Positions 8,310 through 16,508 of a stretch of 49,290 nt of DNA are shown here, in pieces. The number at the start of each line of letters is the position of its first letter. Positions within the stretch are counted from its first letter, which is position 1. The notes beneath the pieces are model-generated. The model was given only the letters and a program-made list of their open reading frames with translations, searched no databases and was not told where the DNA came from. The DNA is from Bacillota bacterium. Its GTDB lineage: Bacteria; Bacillota; Limnochordia; Darwinibacteriales; Darwinibacteriaceae. The stretch lies in NCBI GenBank assembly GCA_012518735.1, contig JAAYRO010000155.1:1-49290 (forward strand), given 5' to 3'. The translations under genes and the position numbers were made by a program.

Positions 8310-9929
8310 CTAATAATCTTGGGGAAATGCTGTTCCTGCCACAGCTTGTGCAATGTTGTTTGCGTGGTCTCCCACCCGCTCTAAGTTACTAACAACATCC
8401 AAAAACAGAACACCGGACTCAGGATGACAGCGTCCTTCATTAAGGCGCTGAATATGATTGATTCGATAACGCTTTTCCATCTCGTCTACAAGGTCGTCTT
8501 CTTCTGTAAGGCGAATGGCCTGGCGAACATTATTATATTTAAGGGCACTGATCGCTTCTTGACAAATACGTACTACAGTGCGGCACATAACCAGCAAATC
8601 TTCAGCCGCTTCCTCGCTCATGGTTAGGTCATGGTCACTTCGCTCAACAGCTAAATCGGCAATGTTGATCGCATGATCTCCCAATCGTTCAACGTCATTT
8701 ACTATATGCATTAGATTGGTTAATTGGCGAGCTTGATTATGGTTCATGGGCTCTTGACTTGCCTCTGCCAGATAGGCAGTAATAGCTTTTTCTAAGTCAT
8801 TGACCACTTCTTCTCTCTGTTCAATGGGAGGAATTAGATCAAGGTCACCACTGATAAAGGAATCTACTGCGTCTTCCACCATCTCAATGGCGATTTCGGC
8901 CATGCGGATTGTTTCTTTACTAGCCCCAAGTAAAGCTGCAGGAGAGCGAACCACACGTCGGTCAAGATACTTAGGCCGGCGCTCTATCACTAGATCCTGC
9001 CCTGGTACAAGTGCAGTGACTAGACGAACAAATGGCTCTATAAAGGGAAACAATATTAGGGTATTGATTACGTTAAAAAAAGTATGAGCGTTGGCAATTT
9101 GGCGTGTAATAGAAGTTCCAGTTAACGCTACCAAACGGGTAAAGGGAGCTCTAAAGACAAGAAACAGAAGAACCCCAAAAGCATTAAATAAAACGTGAGA
9201 AAGAGCAGCTCGCTTTGCTGTAACCGATGCCCCTAATGCGGCCAATAACGCTGTAACACAAGTACCGAGATTGGCCCCGACAATTAAGACTAGGCCTGCG
9301 GAAAGAGAGATAACTCCCTGCAGAGAAAAGGCAATAACCAATCCTGTTGTAGCACTAGAGCTTTGAACTAACACTGTAAACAGCATCCCAGCCAAAATTC
9401 CTAAGAATGGCCTTTCACCTAGATAAATTAATGCATTAAGAAATGGTTCATAGCTTCGTAAAGGATACACCGCACTGCTCATTGTTGACAGACCTAATAA
9501 CAGCAGTCCAAAGCCTAACATCCCAGTTCCCACATAACGGCGCATTTTTTTCCTCTTACCGAAAAAATTTAAACCCGATCCTAATGCAATTAACGGTAGG
9601 GCAAGGGCATATATATCGAATGATACAACTTGTGCTGTAATCGTCGTACCGATATTCGCACCCATTATGGTCCCTACTGCTTGTGAGAGAGTCATCAAAC
9701 CTGAATTGACAAATCCAACAACCATTACTGTTGTAGTTGAACTAGATTGAAGCAGCATTGTAGCCACAGCACCGGTGAACACTGCAGTGATTGGTCTTGA
9801 TGTAAACAATTCCAAGATGCTGCGCAGACGTTCACCTGCAGCTTTTTGAAGCCCTTCTGCCATTATCTGCATTCCAAATAAGAATAACCCTAACCCACCA
9901 AGCAATCCAATTATCATTGTGATTTCCAC
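8310..9929 (-). CDS. Na+/phosphate cotransporter family protein with PhoU-like tail
   Basis: An inner-membrane carrier of the Na/Pi-cotransporter II-related (NptA/YjbB) family, 539 residues. The membrane half has the two inverted Na_Pi_cotrans repeats, each with a QSSS motif (LLQSSSTTT and LVQSSSATT) and a GANIGT/GANLGT element. The C-terminal third (from about residue 340) is a helical PhoU-like domain with two similar halves (NDVERLGDHA and SNLERVGDHANNIAQ). The track start at 9977 is too long: a GTG at 9929 lies seven bases after AAAGGAG. Phosphate import or efflux cannot be told from sequence. Confidence 0.9.
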   Translation of the reverse strand: MEITMIIGLLGGLGLFLFGMQIMAEGLQKAAGERLRSILELFTSRPITAVFTGAVATMLLQSSSTTTVMVVGFVNSGLMTLSQAVGTIMGANIGTTITAQVVSFDIYALALPLIALGSGLNFFGKRKKMRRYVGTGMLGFGLLLLGLSTMSSAVYPLRSYEPFLNALIYLGERPFLGILAGMLFTVLVQSSSATTGLVIAFSLQGVISLSAGLVLIVGANLGTCVTALLAALGASVTAKRAALSHVLFNAFGVLLFLVFRAPFTRLVALTGTSITRQIANAHTFFNVINTLILFPFIEPFVRLVTALVPGQDLVIERRPKYLDRRVVRSPAALLGASKETIRMAEIAIEMVEDAVDSFISGDLDLIPPIEQREEVVNDLEKAITAYLAEASQEPMNHNQARQLTNLMHIVNDVERLGDHAINIADLAVERSDHDLTMSEEAAEDLLVMCRTVVRICQEAISALKYNNVRQAIRLTEEDDLVDEMEKRYRINHIQRLNEGRCHPESGVLFLDVVSNLERVGDHANNIAQAVAGTAFPQDY

Positions 9930-10023
9930 ACCAACACTCCTTTGCCAATCAGCGAAAAGCTGGCAATTTACCATCAATGCGCATAGATTAATTACAGTCG
10001 AAAAAACGGAGGTTCACTTCATT

Positions 10024-11055
10024 ATGAAAATTCTCTTCCTATCTGACTTTTTTCTCAGTGGTCAAACAACCCACGTCCTAGAATTGGCCAAACAGCTCAC
10101 TATGACACAACATGAAGTTCACATTAGTTTTGGACAAATCCATTCTCGTCTATTCTTTACCTACTATGCCCCTCTCTTAAAATCGTGGGGCATTCCCTTT
10201 TCCCAACGGGAAAGGTTGTCCCGGTCCTCGCAGTTTCTAAGCAGATTTAAGCCTGAAATCATTCACTGCCACAGTTCTACTCTGTTTCCGAAGGCAAGGC
10301 AGTTAGCTGATAGATTAGGCATTCCTTATGTACTTACTTGTCATGGACTTGGGTTCAGCCATCCAAAATACACCTTAGATCTTCAATCAGCCAATGGTAT
10401 CATTGCAATTGGAGCCCGAGTTGCAGAGGAGATAATGTCCATTTCTCCTAATGTCGCAATTATACCGAACGGTATTGACACAACCCATTTTGTTCCTCCA
10501 ATTTTTCCAAGCAAACCCCGCAGCAGCATACTTTATGTGGGCCGCATGGATCGGGGACGGCTCCGACCCTTAAGGAAACTTGCACTACTGCTTCAGAATG
10601 AGTTTGGTCTTCCCCTATCGGTCATCGCTGACTGGGACCCAAATATTGAAAACACTAGGTTTACACCATGGCAGGTAAATTTAGTGCCCTACCTGCAGCA
10701 GTCTGGAATTGTAGTAGCTTGTGGAAGAACGGCCAGGGAAGCTCTGAGCTGTAGCAATGCTGTCCTTTTGATGCAGAGAGCCTATGATGGCATCATCTCC
10801 CCATCGCTAATTACAAGGAAAGATTTCGATTTCAGCGGAAACATTGGTCGTTATTCCTTTGACCGCCTAAAAAGAGACCTTAAACGTCTCCTTACATCGC
10901 CCAGCCGCCTAGAAAAACTCCAGACGTGGGGCAGAAATTACGCCATTGAGAACCTTGACAGTTCTCTAATGGCTGACAGTACTTTAAAGATCTACTATGA
11001 AATCCTTGATTCAGATTATGCTTTTACCAACCGATCTCCCAAACCGTCCAGGTGA
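10024..11055 (+). CDS. Glycosyltransferase family 4-like protein
   Basis: A 343-residue GT-B type glycosyltransferase. The N-terminal domain has LFLSDFFLSGQTTHVLELA and an IIHCHSS element; the linker IPNGIDTTHF is the usual entry to the C-terminal nucleotide-sugar domain (SSILYVGRMDRG). The C-terminal domain is short and lacks a clear E-x7-E motif, so donor and acceptor are unknown. The ORF-track start lies in the divergent NptA gene; the ATG at 10024 follows GGAGG by 11 bases. The 3' end overlaps the convergent adenosyltransferase gene by 40 bases. Confidence 0.82.
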   Translation: MKILFLSDFFLSGQTTHVLELAKQLTMTQHEVHISFGQIHSRLFFTYYAPLLKSWGIPFSQRERLSRSSQFLSRFKPEIIHCHSSTLFPKARQLADRLGIPYVLTCHGLGFSHPKYTLDLQSANGIIAIGARVAEEIMSISPNVAIIPNGIDTTHFVPPIFPSKPRSSILYVGRMDRGRLRPLRKLALLLQNEFGLPLSVIADWDPNIENTRFTPWQVNLVPYLQQSGIVVACGRTAREALSCSNAVLLMQRAYDGIISPSLITRKDFDFSGNIGRYSFDRLKRDLKRLLTSPSRLEKLQTWGRNYAIENLDSSLMADSTLKIYYEILDSDYAFTNRSPKPSR

Positions 11056-11564
11056 TTAATAAGGCGGGCCGCTGCAAATAAATAATCACTTAGTCGATTA
11101 AGGAACTGTAATATGACTTCTCCTTGACCTGACTTAAGGGGCTCTAGGCGGCAGATCTCTCTCTCGGCCCGTCGACAGATACTGCGGGCACAGTGAAGTA
11201 ATGCTGCACCTTTAGTACCACCTGGAACAATAAAACTAGTTAATGCCGGTAGAGAAGATTCAAATCGATCAATTTCGTCTTCTAGGACCTTAACATCTGA
11301 TATTGTAAGTTGAGAAATCCCCTGCGGCACACTCATCTTGGGATGGGCTAAAATGACACCAACCACAAACAATCGCTCCTGAATCCAATACAAGGTAGAG
11401 AGAACCTGTTTAGGACAGGATTCAGCCGCGGCTAAGCCAATGAAACTAGATAGCTCGTCTACTGTTCCATACGCCTGTACCCGCAGATCCGTTTTGGCCA
11501 CTGAGGTTCCATCAGCTAGCTCTGTCCAACCCTTATCGCCTTTCTTAGTATAGAGCCTTGCCAT
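11016..11564 (-). CDS. ATP:cob(I)alamin adenosyltransferase (PduO/CobO-like type)
   Basis: Transfers adenosyl from ATP to cob(I)alamin to make coenzyme B12 in the cytosol. The 182 residues have the N-terminal KKGDKGWTEL phosphate-binding loop, YGTVDELSSFIG and the C-terminal RSICRRAEREI ... LNRLSDYLFAAAR helices of the PduO-type family. The ORF track begins 25 codons too early, inside the tRNA terminator; the ATG at 11564 has AGGAGGG six bases upstream. A B12-binding radical SAM protein at the other end of the window is a possible consumer of cobalamin, but the genes are not linked. Confidence 0.93.
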   Translation of the reverse strand: MARLYTKKGDKGWTELADGTSVAKTDLRVQAYGTVDELSSFIGLAAAESCPKQVLSTLYWIQERLFVVGVILAHPKMSVPQGISQLTISDVKVLEDEIDRFESSLPALTSFIVPGGTKGAALLHCARSICRRAEREICRLEPLKSGQGEVILQFLNRLSDYLFAAARLINHLDGLGDRLVKA

Positions 11565-11584
11565 TCCATCCCTCCTATTGACAT

Positions 11585-11613
11585 AAAAAAACCTCACCGC
11601 TGTAGGATGAGGT
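11585..11613 (-). terminator. Terminator of the tRNA-Gln/tRNA-Glu unit
   Basis: On the minus strand ACCTCA and TGAGGT flank an 11-base loop and are followed by seven T residues. It ends the tRNA transcript just before the adenosyltransferase gene. Confidence 0.8.
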
Positions 11614-11627
11614 ATACAATCACATAT

Positions 11628-11703
11628 TGGTACTCCCAAGGGGATTCGAACCCCTGTCTTCGCCGTGAGAGGGCGATGTCCTAGGCCTCTAGACGATGGG
11701 AGC
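11628..11703 (-). tRNA. tRNA-Glu (CTC anticodon)
   Basis: A full cloverleaf on the minus strand: acceptor GCTCCCA/TGGGAGT, D arm GTCT/GGAC, anticodon arm TCGCC-CTCTCAC-GGCGA with anticodon CTC, T arm AGGGG-TTCGAAT-CCCCT, and an encoded CCA end. The first acceptor pair reads as G-U rather than the usual G-C. It follows tRNA-Gln in the same transcript and lies close to gltX. Confidence 0.96.
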
Positions 11704-11710
11704 CTTTATA

Positions 11711-11784
11711 TGGCTGGGGGACTAGGATTCGAACCTAGACTAGATGAGTCAGAGTCATCCGTCCTGCCATTAGACGATCCCCCA
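11711..11784 (-). tRNA. tRNA-Gln (CTG anticodon)
   Basis: A cloverleaf on the minus strand: acceptor TGGGGGA/TCCCCCA, anticodon arm GATGA-CTCTGAC-TCATC with anticodon CTG, T arm CTAGG-TTCGAAT-CCTAG, encoded CCA. First of two tRNAs downstream of a strong promoter. Confidence 0.96.
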
Positions 11785-11796
11785 GCAACATGATTT

Positions 11797-11825
11797 AATA
11801 TACCACATCATCAGGAAAAAGACAA
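11797..11825 (-). promoter_or_regulatory. Promoter of the tRNA-Gln/tRNA-Glu unit
   Basis: On the minus strand TTGTCT is separated by exactly 17 bases from TATATT, ending 12 bases before tRNA-Gln. This is a strong sigma-A-type promoter for the tRNA pair. Confidence 0.85.
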
Positions 11826-11838
11826 GGGCAAAATCGAT

Positions 11839-12252
11839 TTATTCCTGAATCTTTATGCTCCAAGTTATCTCAGCAGTCTTATTAATCATCCCAGCGACCG
11901 AACAATATTTCTCCATAGACAGCCTCACAGCGTCCTCTAACGGTTTATCTTTCAGATTTTCACCTTTAAAGATAAAGGTTACCTCAACATTGTTAAACAC
12001 GCGAGGATGATCATCTGCCCGCTCTGCATGAAGCACAATATCCATGGTCCACAGATTAATCCGTTTCTTACGAAGAATACTAACTACATCCATTCCCGAA
12101 CAGCCAGCCAGCCCCATTAAAACCATTTCCATAGGACTGGCAGCAGCTCCGTCTCCCCCGTTTTCTGGTGACGCATCCATTACAACAGCATGATTGGTTC
12201 CAGAGACTCCCACAAAGCCCATCCTACCATTCCACTGTACTCTAGCTTTCAC
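11839..12252 (-). CDS. OsmC-family peroxiredoxin-like protein
   Basis: A 137-residue OsmC/Ohr-fold protein. The two redox cysteines of the family are visible: C51 in GLAGCSGMDV and C117 in EKYCSVAGMI. Known members reduce organic peroxides in the cytosol, although YhfA-type members have unclear substrates. The start is a GTG after GGAAGGTGG. It lies 15 bases downstream of gltX and probably shares its transcript. Confidence 0.9.
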   Translation of the reverse strand: MKARVQWNGRMGFVGVSGTNHAVVMDASPENGGDGAAASPMEMVLMGLAGCSGMDVVSILRKKRINLWTMDIVLHAERADDHPRVFNNVEVTFIFKGENLKDKPLEDAVRLSMEKYCSVAGMINKTAEITWSIKIQE

Positions 12253-12267
12253 TCAACCACCTTCCCC

Positions 12268-13740
12268 TTAATTCATGTCACTCAACATTTCTAAAGTACG
12301 CTGAATGCGTTCTCTGCTTCTTTCCTGTCCAAGAAGCTCCAAAACCTCATATATGCCAGGGCTCACATTAGTACCAGTCACAGCTACTCGAATTGGCTGG
12401 ATTATTTCACCCATTTTTACCCCGAACTTTTCCTGTCCCTGCACAAATAGTGGTTTTAAGTTCTCTTCACTGAGATCAGGAGCTGATGAAATAGCATCAA
12501 GGGCAAAACGGAGAATATCAGCTGCTTGAGGCTTGGATAAAACCTTTCGAACAGCCTTCTCATTATACTCATAATCGTCAATAAAGAAGTACTCAGCCAT
12601 TTCCACAACATCGCTTACTAATTTCACTCTACTCTGAAGCTCTTTCAGAATACGCAAAACGTAATCCCGTTCTGCTGCACTTGGTTCGGCAGGCAAAAAC
12701 CCAGCTTCTTGCAGGAATGGCAGAGCCCGATCGTAAAACTCTTCAAGAGAAAGCTCACGGATATAGACACCATTCATCCATTCCAGTTTCTTCAAATCAA
12801 ATACAGCAGGATTCTTTGATACTCGTTCGAGAGAGAACTTCTCAATCAGCTCTGATTTCGAGAAAATTGTCTGAGAATCATCATATCCCCAACCTAACAG
12901 AGACAAGTAATTGACCATAGCCTCTGCAAGGTATCCCTCATCATGAAACTGCATAACGGACGTAGCTCCATGGCGCTTACTCAACAGCGACTTATCAGGT
13001 CCAAGAATCATGGGTATATGGGCAAATTTGGGAACTGAAAAGCCTAATGCTTCGTAAATCTGAATCTGCTTTGGTGTATTCGAAAGATGATCTTCTCCTC
13101 GAATAACATGGGTAATTCCCATCAAAGCATCATCGATTACGACAGCAAAATTATATGTGGGCATTCCATCTGATTTGTAAATAACAAAGTCATCGATCTG
13201 GGTGTTTTCAAAACGGACACTGCCGCGAATCATATCAAGTACGTCCGTTGCCCCTTCCTGCTCTGCCCGAAAGCGAACGACAGGCTTACGCCCCTCCGCC
13301 CGGAACTGTGCCTTTTCTTCTTCTGTTAAATGGGCACATCGTCCATCGTAGCGAGTGGCCAAACCCTGCTTCATCTGCTCCTTGCGCTTCTGTTCTAACT
13401 CTTCTGGTGTACAGAAACACTCATAAGCCCGATCAATGGATATAAGTTTTTCCACATATTCTTTATATATATCTAATCTCTCACTTTGATAATAAGGACC
13501 GTAGTCACCGCCTTTTCCAGGACCTTCATCCCAATCCAAACCTAAAAACCGCATCGCATCTAAAATAACCTGCGTTGCTTCGTCAGTGGAACGAGCTAAA
13601 TCCGTATCCTCAATACGTAAGACAAAATCTCCCTCGTGATGGCGAGCAAACAGCCAGTTAAATAGAGCGGTGCGGGCCCCACCTACGTGCAGATATCCCG
13701 TTGGGCTTGGTGCAAACCGCACCCTTACTTTACTCATCAT
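12268..13740 (-). CDS. gltX: Glutamyl-tRNA synthetase
   Basis: Charges tRNA-Glu with glutamate. The 490 residues show the class I signature PSPTGYLHVGGART near the N-terminus and the KMSKS-like LLSKRHGAT near residue 250, with the C-terminal anticodon-binding helical domain. No glnS-type gene is in the window; in most Firmicutes this enzyme also mischarges tRNA-Gln for the GatCAB amidotransferase, which fits the tRNA-Gln/tRNA-Glu pair just downstream but is inference. Two adjacent ATG codons follow GGGAGG; either may start the protein. Confidence 0.97.
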   Translation of the reverse strand: MMSKVRVRFAPSPTGYLHVGGARTALFNWLFARHHEGDFVLRIEDTDLARSTDEATQVILDAMRFLGLDWDEGPGKGGDYGPYYQSERLDIYKEYVEKLISIDRAYECFCTPEELEQKRKEQMKQGLATRYDGRCAHLTEEEKAQFRAEGRKPVVRFRAEQEGATDVLDMIRGSVRFENTQIDDFVIYKSDGMPTYNFAVVIDDALMGITHVIRGEDHLSNTPKQIQIYEALGFSVPKFAHIPMILGPDKSLLSKRHGATSVMQFHDEGYLAEAMVNYLSLLGWGYDDSQTIFSKSELIEKFSLERVSKNPAVFDLKKLEWMNGVYIRELSLEEFYDRALPFLQEAGFLPAEPSAAERDYVLRILKELQSRVKLVSDVVEMAEYFFIDDYEYNEKAVRKVLSKPQAADILRFALDAISSAPDLSEENLKPLFVQGQEKFGVKMGEIIQPIRVAVTGTNVSPGIYEVLELLGQERSRERIQRTLEMLSDMN

Positions 13741-13770
13741 TTCTTCCTCCCTAAGATCTGGTGCTGATAT

Positions 13771-14532
13771 TTACTTTGATTTTACCAGTTCCCGAGCTAA
13801 CTCACGATACGCAAGAGCCCCAGGCACTTGTATTTTTGCCTCAAAAATAGGAACTCGATCGGCTGCGGTCTCTGCAAATCGAATACTGCGAGCAACAATA
13901 TGTGGATACAGGTGAAGATCTGGAAACTCCTCCTCCAGAAGTTTCAGGATCCTTCGCCCGTGTAATGTTCGACTATCGAACATGGTGGGCAGCAGACCTG
14001 CCACAACCAGCTTACTGTTTAGTTGACCCCTAACTTTAGCTATTAGTTTCAGTAAAGCAGTTGTCCCCCGTACACTGAGATACTCACATGAAACGGGGAT
14101 AATGACTTGATCCGCCGCGGCTAAAGCATTCAGGGTCAGCAAACCGAGAGAAGGTTGGCTGTCAATCAGGATAAAATCATACTCATCACGCACTTCATTG
14201 ACAATTTTTGTTACTCGACGTTCTCGTGCAGGTGCATTAATCAATTGAAACTCAGCAATCGATAAATCGATATTCGCTGGTATAAGATGAATACCAAAGG
14301 CATTAGAAACCACCACTTCTTGTGCTGGAGTGTTTCGCAAAAGACAATGGTAGATGGTCTTTTCCAAATCCTCTGGTTCAAACCCAGCGCAAAACGTTAG
14401 GCCACCCTGTGGATCCATATCAACCAATAAGACTTTCTGACCTATATCAGCCAATGCTACACCTAAGTTGTACGTGGAAGTAGTTTTCCCAACTCCTCCC
14501 TTTTGATTGGCAAGCACGAAAACTTCGGCCAA
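13771..14532 (-). CDS. ParA/Soj-family ATPase (orphan)
   Basis: A 253-residue deviant-Walker ATPase: KGGVGKTT at residues 11-18, LLVDMDPQG and FILIDSQPSLG. This class positions chromosomes, plasmids or large protein assemblies. No parB gene is adjacent; the neighbours are gltX and, divergently, an ECF transporter gene. It therefore looks like an orphan or Soj-like paralogue and not part of a partition cassette. The start is a TTG six bases after GGAGGG. Confidence 0.9.
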   Translation of the reverse strand: MAEVFVLANQKGGVGKTTSTYNLGVALADIGQKVLLVDMDPQGGLTFCAGFEPEDLEKTIYHCLLRNTPAQEVVVSNAFGIHLIPANIDLSIAEFQLINAPARERRVTKIVNEVRDEYDFILIDSQPSLGLLTLNALAAADQVIIPVSCEYLSVRGTTALLKLIAKVRGQLNSKLVVAGLLPTMFDSRTLHGRRILKLLEEEFPDLHLYPHIVARSIRFAETAADRVPIFEAKIQVPGALAYRELARELVKSK

Positions 14533-14609
14533 GATAATCCCTCCAGAGTGTCGCTATCAAATAGTTCAACGACTACTCACAGAAACCCTTCTAGCCTTTT
14601 GACTAGAAA

Positions 14610-14638
14610 TTGACAAAATGAGGGATGTTCAATATTCT
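14610..14638 (+). promoter_or_regulatory. Promoter for the RibU-like gene
   Basis: A perfect TTGACA is separated by 17 bases from TATTCT. The ORF-track ATG at 14625 lies inside this promoter, so the real start must be downstream. The leader is only about 30 bases, too short for an FMN riboswitch. Confidence 0.87.
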
Positions 14639-14669
14639 AAAGATAGCATATAGAATGGAGGCATTTTTC

Positions 14670-15209
14670 ATGCAGACGGAAACTCGCCAGCTCGTTAATA
14701 TGGCCGTCCTTGTAACGGCAGCAACTATTCTCATGGTTATAGTTCAAATTCCCCTATTTCCATCAGCGCCGTTTCTGAAATACGATCCAAGCGACATCCC
14801 CCTTCTAATTGGAGGGTTCTGGTTTGGGCCGCTGCCAGGTATTATTATGGTTTTCATGAAGGCCTTTTTCTTTTTGCTGATCAAGGGCGCGGAAGGTCCC
14901 ATTGGCGCCTTTCAAAACTTTATGGCATCTGGTAGTTTCGTCTTCTTTGCTTCCTTGTATTATCAAAAAGCTCGAACACGCCGCGGTGCTATTGTGGCAC
15001 TATTCCTAGGTTCTCTAGCTATGACATTAATCATGATTCCTACCAATTACATAGTTCTGCCAATTTGGGGCATTCCCAAGGAAATAGTACCAGGCTTCAT
15101 TCTTAAAATATCTACACCATTCAATCTAGTAAAGGGACTATTGAGTTCTATCTTCACATACCTGTTATATAAACGAGTGAAGTCCATCTTAGAATCCCTC
15201 TGGTCCTAG
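14670..15209 (+). CDS. ECF transporter substrate-binding component, RibU-like (riboflavin)
   Basis: A 179-residue integral membrane S component that would capture a vitamin, probably riboflavin, and work with the shared EcfAA'T module (not in the window). About five or six hydrophobic segments are visible. The KYDPSDIPLLIGGFWFGPLPG stretch is characteristic of RibU and its relatives. The start was set at the ATG eight bases after GGAGG, because the track's upstream ATG overlaps the promoter. Riboflavin would feed the FMN-dependent proteins elsewhere in the window (inference). Confidence 0.83.
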   Translation: MQTETRQLVNMAVLVTAATILMVIVQIPLFPSAPFLKYDPSDIPLLIGGFWFGPLPGIIMVFMKAFFFLLIKGAEGPIGAFQNFMASGSFVFFASLYYQKARTRRGAIVALFLGSLAMTLIMIPTNYIVLPIWGIPKEIVPGFILKISTPFNLVKGLLSSIFTYLLYKRVKSILESLWS

Positions 15210-15278
15210 TCTCTTAAAAGGACATTCAATAAATACCTCGAAATCTAATTCAATCTCTATAGTAAGGGAAGTGACAGC

Positions 15279-16262
15279 TTGTTTAATGTTTTTGTTTCCA
15301 GACAGCTTCCGGGGAAAGGTCTGGATAAGCTGAAGTCCAGCTGTAATGTGACAGTTTACCCACCTGATCAGAATATTTCTAAAGAAGAACTCTTAACTGC
15401 CGTTAAGGATCAGGATGCAATCATTACAATGCTTTCTGATCCTGTAGACGAGGATGTAATTAAGGCAGGAAACCGCCTGCAGGTAATTGCAAACTATGCT
15501 GTTGGCTTTAATAACATCCATGTTGATGCTGCTACAAGCCGGGGCATAAAGGTGGTTAACACCCCCGATGTATTAACAAACGCCACCGCTGACCTAGCGT
15601 GGGCTCTCTTAATGAGTACTGCCCGCCGAGTCGTTGAGGGAGATCATCTTACAAGAACAGGTCAATTTAAAGGCTGGGAGCCTGAATTACTCTTAGGTGC
15701 AGAAGTCTATGGCAAAACATTAGGAATTGTTGGAGCAGGCCGAATTGGTCAGGCTGTAGCCAAAAGAGCTGTGGGCTTCGGGATGCCTGTTCTATATCAC
15801 AACAGAACGCGGCTTCCAGAGTCCATTGAGAAGGAGTGCAGTATACGTTATGTAAATCTAGACACCCTTCTTACCAATTCCGACTTTGTCTCACTCCACT
15901 GCCCCCTCACCCCTGAAACAAAGCACTTGATTGGGGAAAGAGAACTGGAGCTGATGAAACCAACTGCAGTACTAGTTAACACAGCTCGTGGTCCTGTTGT
16001 AGATGAGAGGGCTTTAGTCCACGCCCTCAAAAATGGTGTAATATATGGCGCTGGTCTCGATGTATTCGAAAACGAGCCAGCCTTACACCCAGGTCTAAGC
16101 GAATTGCCTAATGTTGTTCTTACTCCCCATATTGCCAGTGCTGGTATGGAAACTCGCTTTCGCATGGTAGATATGGTTGTCAATGACGTCCTAGCTGTAT
16201 TGGAAAGCAGGCGTCCCCAGAATCTCGTTAATCCTGAAATTTACCACAAGGAGGAAATCTAA
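15279..16262 (+). CDS. D-2-hydroxyacid dehydrogenase (glyoxylate/hydroxypyruvate reductase type)
   Basis: A 327-residue NAD(P)-dependent reductase of 2-oxoacids. It shows the nucleotide-binding GAGRIGQAVAKRA, the catalytic Arg in NTARGPVVDE, the Glu in ENEPALHP and the His in LTPHIASAG. Similarity runs towards glyoxylate/hydroxypyruvate reductases, but the substrate is not certain. The start is a TTG after AAGGGAAG. The PspC gene follows with a TAATG stop/start overlap. A second, more divergent dehydrogenase of the family lies at 42926-43876. Confidence 0.9.
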   Translation: MFNVFVSRQLPGKGLDKLKSSCNVTVYPPDQNISKEELLTAVKDQDAIITMLSDPVDEDVIKAGNRLQVIANYAVGFNNIHVDAATSRGIKVVNTPDVLTNATADLAWALLMSTARRVVEGDHLTRTGQFKGWEPELLLGAEVYGKTLGIVGAGRIGQAVAKRAVGFGMPVLYHNRTRLPESIEKECSIRYVNLDTLLTNSDFVSLHCPLTPETKHLIGERELELMKPTAVLVNTARGPVVDERALVHALKNGVIYGAGLDVFENEPALHPGLSELPNVVLTPHIASAGMETRFRMVDMVVNDVLAVLESRRPQNLVNPEIYHKEEI

Positions 16263-16450
16263 TGTCTAAGAGGCTCTATCTTTCTTCAACTAACAAGAAA
16301 CTAGCTGGTGTCTGCGGTGGAATAGCGGAGTATTTCAATATTGATCCTACCATTGTTCGACTCATATGGCTCATTGCCGTCTTTGCCTATGGGACTGGAT
16401 TATTGGCATACATTATTTGTTGGGCTGTCATACCCAAGCGGACTATGTAA
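16262..16450 (+). CDS. Small PspC-domain membrane protein
   Basis: A 62-residue protein made of a single PspC domain: RLYLSSTNKKLAGVCGGIAEYFNIDPTIVRLIW followed by one hydrophobic segment and a KR-rich end. It is a clear paralogue of the N-terminal domain of the protein at 6861. The ATG overlaps the dehydrogenase stop (TAATG) and has AAGGAGG upstream. A role in membrane stress is inferred from the family only. Confidence 0.9.
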   Translation: MSKRLYLSSTNKKLAGVCGGIAEYFNIDPTIVRLIWLIAVFAYGTGLLAYIICWAVIPKRTM

Positions 16451-16466
16451 CCGCAGCATATTATCT

Positions 16467-16500
16467 CACCTCTCTTGGATAACCTAATGTAAGAGAGGTG
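16467..16500 (+). promoter_or_regulatory. Perfect hairpin covering the ribosome site of the YyaL-like gene
   Basis: CACCTCTCTT (16467-16476) and AAGAGAGGTG (16491-16500) pair over ten bases with a 14-base loop. The 3' arm contains the GAGAGGTG ribosome site for the ATG at 16509. No T-tract follows, so a plain terminator is unlikely. It could mask the ribosome site in RNA or serve as a DNA operator. Confidence 0.6.
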
Positions 16501-16508
16501 GAAACTAA

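Noticed and set aside
9930-10023. TTGCC...GGCAA inverted repeat before the Na/Pi transporter
   Set aside because: Uneven arms with a bulge and no conserved operator; could be chance.
11628-11784. tRNA genes as an integration site
   Set aside because: No integrase, direct repeat of a tRNA end or foreign cargo on either side.
13771-14532. Plasmid or phage partition locus
   Set aside because: No ParB, replication gene, iterons or mobile signature nearby; gltX and tRNA neighbours are chromosomal.
14625-14669. ORF-track N-terminal extension of the RibU-like gene
   Set aside because: The ATG at 14625 lies between the -35 and -10 of a near-consensus promoter, so it is not in the transcript.
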